Position numbers and translations under genes: made by a program
The notes under the pieces: model-generated
Seen by the model: only the letters and a program-made list of their open reading frames with translations
What the model was told of the DNA's origin: nothing
The model's database searches: none
Source of the DNA: Flavobacteriaceae bacterium
GTDB lineage: Bacteria > Bacteroidota > Bacteroidia > Flavobacteriales > Flavobacteriaceae
Direction of reading: 5' to 3'
Assembly: GCA_016763715.1 (NCBI GenBank)
Contig: JAESTG010000053.1
Coordinates: 1 to 7,729, forward strand
Length of the DNA: 7,729 nucleotides
Part shown: positions 1 through 5,357 of the stretch, in pieces
How the letters are laid out: each line of letters begins with the position of its first letter
Position numbering within the stretch: position 1 is the first letter of the stretch

Positions 1-31
1 TAGCTAGAAGTAAAGTAACTTTCGTTTTCAT
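1..31 (-). CDS. 5' end of a secreted or membrane protein gene, cut by the window edge
   Basis: An ATG at 31-29 opens a frame that runs off the left edge after ten codons, reading MKTKVTLLLA. A short basic start followed by a hydrophobic stretch is how a signal peptide or lipoprotein leader begins. It lies 19 bases after the stop of the outer membrane protein gene and on the same strand, so it is probably the next gene of the coaX operon. From memory of flavobacterial genomes, the gene after this coaX/barrel pair is often a secreted TPR-repeat protein or LptC; ten residues cannot decide between them. The start is chosen from the spacing and the leader-like translation; there is no Shine-Dalgarno sequence, which is normal in this group. 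Confidence 0.5.
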   Translation of the reverse strand, partial: MKTKVTLLLA

Positions 32-50
32 GGTGGTAGTGTTTATTTTA

Positions 51-1292
51 TTAATCATAATATCTTTTTTCAAACCATTTGTCATTGAATGACAAACTTA
101 TGAAGGTGTTAAAAAATGTTTCTTTTACAAGTCCGACATTAGTTGTCCCTCTTCTTCCAATTTCAAAACCAACATTTACATTAGAGAACAACCTGCCGAC
201 AGGTAGTCCTACTCCAAAAGATATGCCAAACTCATTAATCGATTCTCCATTAACAACAACTCCTGTTTCCTCAAATCGAAAACCCCCTCTATAAACTACT
301 CGCTTCCAGTAACTTCCAAGCCCATTGTAATTCGGGATATAAAATCCACCAATCTTATATTTCGAGGCATCTTCGAAAGATGCATTTTCTAATTCGAACG
401 TTCTATTTGTAAAATTACTTGTTTTTTGTGAAGTATACTCACCCCCAAGAAACCATTTTTTCGGTTTTCCAATTCCAGCACCAAGAGAAATCTGTGATGG
501 AAAGGTAAAATCTGAGTCGGCCACATCAATATCTCTAACATCTACAGGAGTTACCGTTCCCGAAGGTAATATTAAGGTCGTCTCTAGTATCCTAGAATTT
601 TCTGAAACAAATTCAGTTTCAGGAGTATATGTTACAGAAGACATAAACTCTAATTTTTCAGTAACCATTGTTTTATAGATAGCACCTAAATTATAACTAA
701 ACCCTAAAAGGTTTGAATTATTGGTTTCTCTAGTGCCAAACTGAACACCTTCTTGTTCGAAGGTTGCGATATTTTCAATACTTCCGAAGTTATAATTGGC
801 ATCAACACCTACACTAAATTTGGGTGTAACTTGATATGCAAATTGAAAAAAAGCTTTATTTAGTCCTCCCGACCCTTCATACTGGGTTATCGTGTTTGCA
901 GTCTCGCTCTGTAACTTATAGCCAGAGGATGAATATGGTATCAATCCAAAACTAGCACCAAATTTACCCATAGGAATCCCCATAATAAGGTAATCCAAAG
1001 TGGTGGTGGTTGCAGTCTGTGATTCGGTAGCAGTTTCTATTTTGTTGTATTTATGACTACCGGCTAAGGAATAATTTACCAATCGTAGTCCAGCAACAGC
1101 AGCGGGATTTTGTACATTTAAGTGTATACTATCACTGTAAACACTAATCCCTCCCATCATCCTATTCTCTACGGTACCCTTAAATTTAAGAGATCCAATT
1201 CCAAAAAATGAATAGGGAGATGTGGTTCCCTGTTGTGCCATGGCCAAACCTGAGGTCAACAGCATGATTGCTATAAAAATTCGCTTCAACAT
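51..1292 (-). CDS. Outer membrane beta-barrel protein of the Bacteroidetes SPYS/NPA type (FadL/PorV-like), function unknown
   Basis: The 413-residue product begins with a clear signal peptide (basic MLKR, hydrophobic core, cleavage probably after AMA at about 19, leaving QQGTTSPYS). The mature start TSPYSFFGIGSL, then RMMGGISV and NVQNPAAVAGL (about 44-68), matches a Bacteroidetes family whose members typically read SPYSRFGIG, RAMGG and NPA(S); this region resembles the N-terminal plug of FadL- and PorV-like barrels. The rest alternates short polar turns with amphipathic strands (for example SFGLIPYSSSGYKL, FSVGVDANYNFGSI, WFLGGEYTS) as expected of a barrel. The end, ISLSFNDKWFEKRYYD, is the family-style tail and not a terminal-F signal. 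The start codon overlaps the coaX stop by one base (TAATG), suggesting translational coupling. A transport role is possible from the FadL resemblance, but no substrate can be inferred. Confidence 0.8.
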   Translation of the reverse strand: MLKRIFIAIMLLTSGLAMAQQGTTSPYSFFGIGSLKFKGTVENRMMGGISVYSDSIHLNVQNPAAVAGLRLVNYSLAGSHKYNKIETATESQTATTTTLDYLIMGIPMGKFGASFGLIPYSSSGYKLQSETANTITQYEGSGGLNKAFFQFAYQVTPKFSVGVDANYNFGSIENIATFEQEGVQFGTRETNNSNLLGFSYNLGAIYKTMVTEKLEFMSSVTYTPETEFVSENSRILETTLILPSGTVTPVDVRDIDVADSDFTFPSQISLGAGIGKPKKWFLGGEYTSQKTSNFTNRTFELENASFEDASKYKIGGFYIPNYNGLGSYWKRVVYRGGFRFEETGVVVNGESINEFGISFGVGLPVGRLFSNVNVGFEIGRRGTTNVGLVKETFFNTFISLSFNDKWFEKRYYD

Positions 1293-2020
1293 TAATCCTT
1301 GTTAATTTCTAATATGTAATTCAATCCCTCTAATAGAAAATTCGAGTTGGCAAAGATGTCATTTTTTATGCTATCTCGCAAAAAATGAGCGTCTCCACCT
1401 GTTAAAATCACTGTTAAATGGGAAAAGTTTTCGATATATCGATTCACAAACCCTTCGATTTCTGATATGACTCCTTGAAACACCCCAATATGCATGGAAT
1501 TGTTCGTGGAATTTCCAACTAAGTTTTCGGGTACTTTAGCAGTCAAAAGCGGCAAATTAGCCGTGAAATGATGCAGGGCTTTATACCTCATCTCTAGACC
1601 AGGTGCAATGGCTCCTCCCAAATACTTGTTTTCTGAAGTTAAAAAGTCATATGTAATACAACTTCCAACATCAATAACCAAGACGTTCTTATTAGGATAC
1701 TGATATGCTGCTGCACAAACTAATGCAATTCGATCCACTCCTAATGTTGTAGGCGTTGCATATTCATTAATGAATAGCAACTTCAATTCATGAGAAAGAA
1801 CAATCACAGAAAGACACTGTTTCAACACATGAAGTTCTTCTTCTGAAAAACTACCTACCGATGAAACGATGCAATGTTTCAATCCTGAAAAATCATTAAT
1901 AATGCCTTTCAAAGCACTTAAAAAGTTTTTCTTTTCTGAAGTTACCTTTGTTTGGAGCTTACCATCATTAAAGACCGCTAGCTTCATTAAGGAGTTTCCT
2001 ACGTCAATTATTAGATTCAT
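1292..2020 (-). CDS. coaX: Type III pantothenate kinase
   Basis: This 242-residue cytoplasmic enzyme phosphorylates pantothenate to 4'-phosphopantothenate, the first step of coenzyme A synthesis. Signature motifs of the acetate-kinase/ASKHA-fold type III enzymes are all present: the N-terminal nucleotide-binding loop IIDVGNSLMK with Asp6; TLGVDRIAL with the conserved GVDR at 94-97; the second loop VIDVGSCITYDF with Asp117; GGAIAPGL at about 135-142; and the adenosine motif LTGGDA at 206-211. Length is normal for the family. Type III enzymes generally need a monovalent cation and are not feedback-inhibited by CoA. It is the first gene of its unit, starts 269 bases from the divergent tRNA gene, and its stop overlaps the start of the barrel protein. 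The start at 2020 puts Asp6 at the usual distance from the N-terminus. No Shine-Dalgarno sequence is seen. Confidence 0.96.
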   Translation of the reverse strand: MNLIIDVGNSLMKLAVFNDGKLQTKVTSEKKNFLSALKGIINDFSGLKHCIVSSVGSFSEEELHVLKQCLSVIVLSHELKLLFINEYATPTTLGVDRIALVCAAAYQYPNKNVLVIDVGSCITYDFLTSENKYLGGAIAPGLEMRYKALHHFTANLPLLTAKVPENLVGNSTNNSMHIGVFQGVISEIEGFVNRYIENFSHLTVILTGGDAHFLRDSIKNDIFANSNFLLEGLNYILEINKD

Positions 2021-2111
2021 TCGAAGTTATGAAGGGATAAAAATACAATTTGAATTAATAAAGGATTGTTAAGACACTATTAAAAGATGTTAGATATAAT
2101 TTTTGAGACGC

Positions 2112-2141
2112 CAAACATTTAAAAATATACAGCTAACCCAA
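2112..2141 (-). promoter_or_regulatory. Possible Bacteroidetes-type promoter for coaX
   Basis: On the minus strand a TTG (2141-2139) is followed after 19 bases by AATGTTTG (2119-2112), one mismatch from the group's TAnnTTTG -7 element. Spacing fits the known range. Transcription would start near 2105, about 85 bases before coaX. The imperfect -7 element and AT-rich surroundings keep this tentative. Confidence 0.3.
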
Positions 2142-2189
2142 TAAGTTACAGGCCCTAACATAAGTCTTTAATATTTTTTGAGTTTATGT

Positions 2190-2219
2190 TTTGGAATCCT
2201 TAAAATAGATTTATATTTG
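2190..2219 (+). promoter_or_regulatory. Bacteroidetes-type promoter of tRNA-Phe
   Basis: TTTG at 2190-2193 and a perfect TATATTTG at 2212-2219, separated by 18 bases, match the -33 TTTG / -7 TAnnTTTG promoter recognised by the primary sigma factor of Bacteroidetes. Transcription should start at about 2224-2227, giving a leader of roughly 65 bases before the tRNA. Confidence 0.75.
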
Positions 2220-2224
2220 CATCC

Positions 2225-2280
2225 GCTTACGCAAGGTGCTTTGCAATTGTATAAGCAGTTACAGGCTTTTAAAGGCCTGT
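2225..2280 (+). other. Structured 5' leader of the tRNA-Phe transcript
   Basis: Two inverted repeats fill the space between the predicted transcription start and the tRNA. The first pairs GCTTA (2225-2229) with TAAGC (2252-2256), with an inner GCAA/TTGC pair (2231-2234 / 2241-2244). The second pairs ACAGGC (2261-2266) with GCCTGT (2275-2280) around an AT-rich loop and is followed by TTTA. The second looks like a weak intrinsic terminator or a processing hairpin. Function is inference; the pairings are seen directly. Confidence 0.4.
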
Positions 2281-2289
2281 TTTATGGAG

Positions 2290-2362
2290 GGTGCCTTAGC
2301 TCAGTTGGTAGAGCAATGGACTGAAAATCCATGTGTCCCTGGTTCGATTCCTGGAGGCACCA
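2290..2362 (+). tRNA. tRNA-Phe (anticodon GAA)
   Basis: The cloverleaf can be drawn by hand. Acceptor stem GGTGCCT (2290-2296) pairs fully with AGGCACC (2355-2361). The D stem is GCTC/GAGC (2299-2302 / 2311-2314) with loop AGTTGGTA. The anticodon stem is ATGGA/TCCAT (2316-2320 / 2328-2332) with loop CTGAAAA, giving GAA at 2323-2325, which reads UUU and UUC. A five-base variable loop follows, then T loop TTCGATT. The discriminator base is A2362, and the 3' CCA is not encoded. The T stem CCTGG/CCTGG (2338-2342 / 2350-2354) contains a U-U mismatch at its middle pair. It is the only plus-strand gene here and is transcribed divergently from coaX. Confidence 0.97.
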
Positions 2363-2367
2363 CTTTC

Positions 2368-2408
2368 AAAAACCGCATTTATCTTGTTTAAGATATCGCG
2401 GTTTTTTT
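2368..2408 (+). terminator. Intrinsic terminator after tRNA-Phe, probably bidirectional
   Basis: AAAAACCGC (2368-2376) pairs with GCGGTTTTT (2398-2406), and an inner stem TATCTT/AAGATA (2380-2385 / 2390-2395) closes on a GTTT loop. Seven T follow the GC-rich base of the hairpin at 2402-2408. On the minus strand the A run at 2368-2372 supplies a five-T tract, so the same hairpin can end transcription of the cyclase gene, whose stop is 55 bases away. Confidence 0.85.
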
Positions 2409-2463
2409 ATTTAGGATAATAAATTAGCTTCAAATATTTTTTAGAATTTTGTGCTTAGATTGC

Positions 2464-3513
2464 CTACTCTACTTTTTCAATAGCGTAAATAGAGATAACT
2501 TTAGACTTCCCTTTTAGCTGTACTTGTCCTTTTAAACTTGCAGTTAACCAAGGCTCAATCGGAATTTGATTCAGTATTGCCTCAGAAATTAATAAATCAG
2601 AATTCAAACGATTGCACTCTCCTTGTATTCTAGCAGCTGTATTAATAGTATCTCCATAGTACGCTATTTCGCGCTTAAACTCACCAACTTCTGTAATCGT
2701 TATTTTCCCCATGTTAACACCTGCTTTAAATTCGGGAACCATATTGTATTCTTTCATATAATGATCTTTTCTTTTCTTAATACATTCTTGAAATGCATAA
2801 AAAGCGTTGATGCAATTTATATATTTATATCCTTCTTTTACTGGCCACACTAATACAGCTTCATCACCAACATATTGACAAATTTCTGCACCATAATTAT
2901 GAACGACAGCCAAATCATAGAAACAATCTTGAATTAACAGACTATACTTTATGTGCCCTAGCTTCTCTGCGATAGTCGTTGAATCTCTTAAATCGACAAA
3001 CATAAATACACGTTCTTCTACCTTCGGTTTATAAAACTTTCCTCTCATCATTTTCAGCAAATTACCCTCACCCAGTAACAGAAGGATATAAATAAATAAG
3101 ACAATGACAAAATTGGTTACAATTGCATAAATAAAGGCTACAATAATTAGGGGTTGTAAAATAAACTCGGAGAGGGATAGACTGGATTCAAGGACTCCAA
3201 CAAACTTAAAAAGAGAGAACATCACAATCAAAATTATAAGTCCAACAAATATTTGAAGCACCAATGTCACCATTAATAATCTAGCAAATGGAATTCTCCC
3301 TTTAATATAACGATCAATAAAAACATGTAGAACTCCATAACAAAGAGCCTGACTACCCCATGACATTGCAAAGGATATAATTCGTTCAGATAAAGAATTT
3401 TCGGTTAAATGAAGCGGAATTTGGTCTGTATTTCGCAGCAACTCCCATAGTAGCATTGCTATAAACCAACCAACAAAATAACTTCTTACTATTTTCCAAT
3501 ACTTAGATTTCAT
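2464..3513 (-). CDS. Membrane-anchored class III adenylate/guanylate cyclase
   Basis: The 349-residue product has a hydrophobic N-terminal half with about four membrane helices (near 10-26, 44-66, 77-105 and 118-148) and a C-terminal cytoplasmic class III nucleotide cyclase domain (about 168-345). Both metal-binding aspartates are present: Asp174 in FVDLRDST and Asp217 in YVGDEAV. The transition-state pair Asn291 and Arg295 is present in GDTINTAARIQ. The two purine-selecting positions are unusual: Gln213 stands where adenylate cyclases have Lys, and Ala284 where they have Asp or Thr, so the nucleotide made (cAMP, cGMP or other) is uncertain. Membrane-anchored single-cyclase proteins of this kind probably act as homodimers. 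It lies 38 bases after the large surface-protein gene with no clear promoter between, so it may be its co-transcribed last gene. The start at 3513 fits an A-rich upstream stretch. Confidence 0.88.
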   Translation of the reverse strand: MKSKYWKIVRSYFVGWFIAMLLWELLRNTDQIPLHLTENSLSERIISFAMSWGSQALCYGVLHVFIDRYIKGRIPFARLLMVTLVLQIFVGLIILIVMFSLFKFVGVLESSLSLSEFILQPLIIVAFIYAIVTNFVIVLFIYILLLLGEGNLLKMMRGKFYKPKVEERVFMFVDLRDSTTIAEKLGHIKYSLLIQDCFYDLAVVHNYGAEICQYVGDEAVLVWPVKEGYKYINCINAFYAFQECIKKRKDHYMKEYNMVPEFKAGVNMGKITITEVGEFKREIAYYGDTINTAARIQGECNRLNSDLLISEAILNQIPIEPWLTASLKGQVQLKGKSKVISIYAIEKVE

Positions 3514-3551
3514 TATTCGCCTTTTTCTAATGGTCTATTTAAATCAAAAAC

Positions 3552-5300
3552 TTAAAATGCAAGACTCAACCCAATATTTAAGCGCCCTCCATCATCCGAT
3601 GTGAAATAAGCAGCATTAACAGTTGTGAATCCCGATATATTAAAAAACAAACCACCTCCTGGAGTTATATGCCATTTATCTGAATTATCATTGTCAATCC
3701 ACACACGACCATAATCTAGGCCGCCATAAATACCAAAAGATATTGGAATTATGGAGTTGCGTATTCTTCCAATTGAATACCTTAGATCAGAATTTTGATA
3801 AAACGAAGTTTTACCACTAAAGCGTTCTTGTCTAAATCCTCGTAGTCCATTTCCATCACCTAAAGTAGCAGCCTGATGAAATTCAAACTCGTCGCTTAAA
3901 TTAAAGTGTGCTTTAAATTTGGTGGCAAAGACCAGCCTTCCATTTCTGTCGATTTTTGTAGTTAAACGTAATTCTGGAATCACATAAGCAAAACCGCGAT
4001 CTTCATCAAAATTTGATTTGTACCCTGTAGTTATCTTAAAACCTATACCGCTTTTTGGCTGTGCTTCATTATCAAAACTTTTATATTCATAAGATGCTTG
4101 TACCCCAAAGAAATCTTGCCCTTCAAACACAGCTGGGTTTGCGTTTACGATACTAATAAAACGGTCTGTTGTGTTCTCTACCTCGATGTTTTCATAGCTT
4201 AAAGCCAACTCCATTAAACTTCCGTAAAACCCTCTAAAAATTAGTGATGGTGAAAAATTCATTCTTTCAATACGGACTCTGTTATAATCAAAATCTAAGA
4301 CATCATCAAAATTTAGTGTTTCATTTCCGTAGCCAAAAAAATTGCTTGTAAAATCTGGACTACTAAAACCTGCTTTAATTCCTAAATTCACTTTTTCAAA
4401 AATATTAGCGAACTCACCCGAATACTGTACATTTATTCCCGATGTACTTGTGAAATATGCAGCTTGTATGTTATGCTTTGCTGTAAACGGATTTCTACGT
4501 AGACCATTTTTTGTATATGTAAAATTTCCTCCTATTTTTAATCCAATATCAGGATTTGACCCAATAATAGGCATCAATTGCGAAACATCTCTACGGTTCT
4601 TTTTAAAATAATAAGTGCTTAAATCGTAATTGTCTGAAAGCACTTTAGATACTGGTGTTTCAAACGTGTTCTTTTTTGATTTTTGGTCAAATACTCGCAC
4701 ACCCCTTTTGTTATTAATACGATAGGTATCATTATTTAGTCCACCAATAATTTTCAATTTAATATACTTATTTCCTACTCCTACTACTTCAAAAATATCT
4801 TTGTCATCTAGCCCATAAATCCAAATTTCGTTAGTTACGGATTTATCATAGTCTACATCCCAATATTTTTCACCCTTTTCGCCATGTTTTATACGATAAA
4901 TACTCACATTAGTAATCCCATTTGGTTTACGAGTAATTACAAAATGATCGTCCTTATCGGTTCCTGTAATAATGACATTTTTGCGCAAATAGTGATATAG
5001 ATTGATTGCATTTTCTTCAACACCATCAATTCTACCAAGTAAAGCTTTTTTGATTTTTGCAATTTTATGTTGATCTATTTCTTTAGGAAATTTCTGAAAA
5101 ACCTTATCAATAACATCTTCAGTAAGATTTTCTTTAATAAATTTTGCTTCACGCAACCAATCATCTTGAGTGTGGTTTATTAAGACCGTTAAATCTACAT
5201 CATCACCTGCATCATTAAACCACTTAACGGAGCCATAAGTTTCATCATAACGCTGCATAAACCGCATTGGTGGACTTAACGTGGTTAATGCGCCTAACAT
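3552..5300 (-). CDS. C-terminal half of split surface protein: end of kinase-like domain and Omp85/BamA-like barrel
   Basis: This open stretch of 582 codons is the in-frame continuation of the upstream phosphoesterase fragment after an amber codon; the ATG at 5300 is probably an internal methionine and not a real start. Residues 1-110 finish the middle, kinase-like domain. Residues about 159-206 have repeated short strands with Asp/Gly turns (YGLDDKDIFEV, GGLNNDTYRI) resembling a calcium-type beta-roll or small repeat domain. Residues about 250-582 form a beta-barrel of the bacterial surface antigen (Omp85/BamA/TamA) type, with the loop-6 signature as GLRGFRQERFSG (LRGF at 486-489) and a final Phe (SLAF) as a BAM-recognised C-terminal strand. 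On its own it has no signal peptide and could not reach the outer membrane. The stop lies 38 bases before the cyclase gene. Confidence 0.85.
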   Translation of the reverse strand: MLGALTTLSPPMRFMQRYDETYGSVKWFNDAGDDVDLTVLINHTQDDWLREAKFIKENLTEDVIDKVFQKFPKEIDQHKIAKIKKALLGRIDGVEENAINLYHYLRKNVIITGTDKDDHFVITRKPNGITNVSIYRIKHGEKGEKYWDVDYDKSVTNEIWIYGLDDKDIFEVVGVGNKYIKLKIIGGLNNDTYRINNKRGVRVFDQKSKKNTFETPVSKVLSDNYDLSTYYFKKNRRDVSQLMPIIGSNPDIGLKIGGNFTYTKNGLRRNPFTAKHNIQAAYFTSTSGINVQYSGEFANIFEKVNLGIKAGFSSPDFTSNFFGYGNETLNFDDVLDFDYNRVRIERMNFSPSLIFRGFYGSLMELALSYENIEVENTTDRFISIVNANPAVFEGQDFFGVQASYEYKSFDNEAQPKSGIGFKITTGYKSNFDEDRGFAYVIPELRLTTKIDRNGRLVFATKFKAHFNLSDEFEFHQAATLGDGNGLRGFRQERFSGKTSFYQNSDLRYSIGRIRNSIIPISFGIYGGLDYGRVWIDNDNSDKWHITPGGGLFFNISGFTTVNAAYFTSDDGGRLNIGLSLAF

Positions 5301-5354
5301 AAAGCCATCAAAATCTGAAAAAGCTTGATCTCTATCTCTTGGTATTGGCTCATA

Positions 5355-5357
5355 CTA
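5355..5357 (-). other. In-frame amber stop splitting the large surface-protein gene
   Basis: The mRNA reads GTG CCA TAG TAT GAG CCA around this point. The frame is open without interruption on both sides, 586 codons before and 600 after. The next in-frame ATG is 54 bases further on. No signature of a known readthrough context such as TAG followed by CAA TTA is visible. Confidence 0.9.

Noticed and set aside
2021..2289. A hidden small gene or riboswitch in the gap between coaX and tRNA-Phe
   Set aside because: No open frame with a plausible start fits, and beyond the two promoters and the leader hairpins there is no extended conserved-looking RNA structure that I recognise.
2290..2408. tRNA-Phe as an integration site for a mobile element
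   Set aside because: No second copy of the tRNA 3' end, no integrase gene and no change of gene style are seen in the window; both sides carry ordinary chromosomal genes.
4342..4611. Plus-strand open frames inside the large minus-strand genes (for example 89 codons here, and 7535 to the right edge)
   Set aside because: They lie opposite well-supported coding sequence, have no promoter or recognisable domains and are expected by chance opposite long genes.
5298..5300. ATG at 5300 as a true start of an independent barrel gene
   Set aside because: The translation MLGALTTLSPPM is not a signal peptide, and the 18 codons before it continue family-like sequence, so it is an internal methionine. 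Reinitiation would give an unexported barrel.
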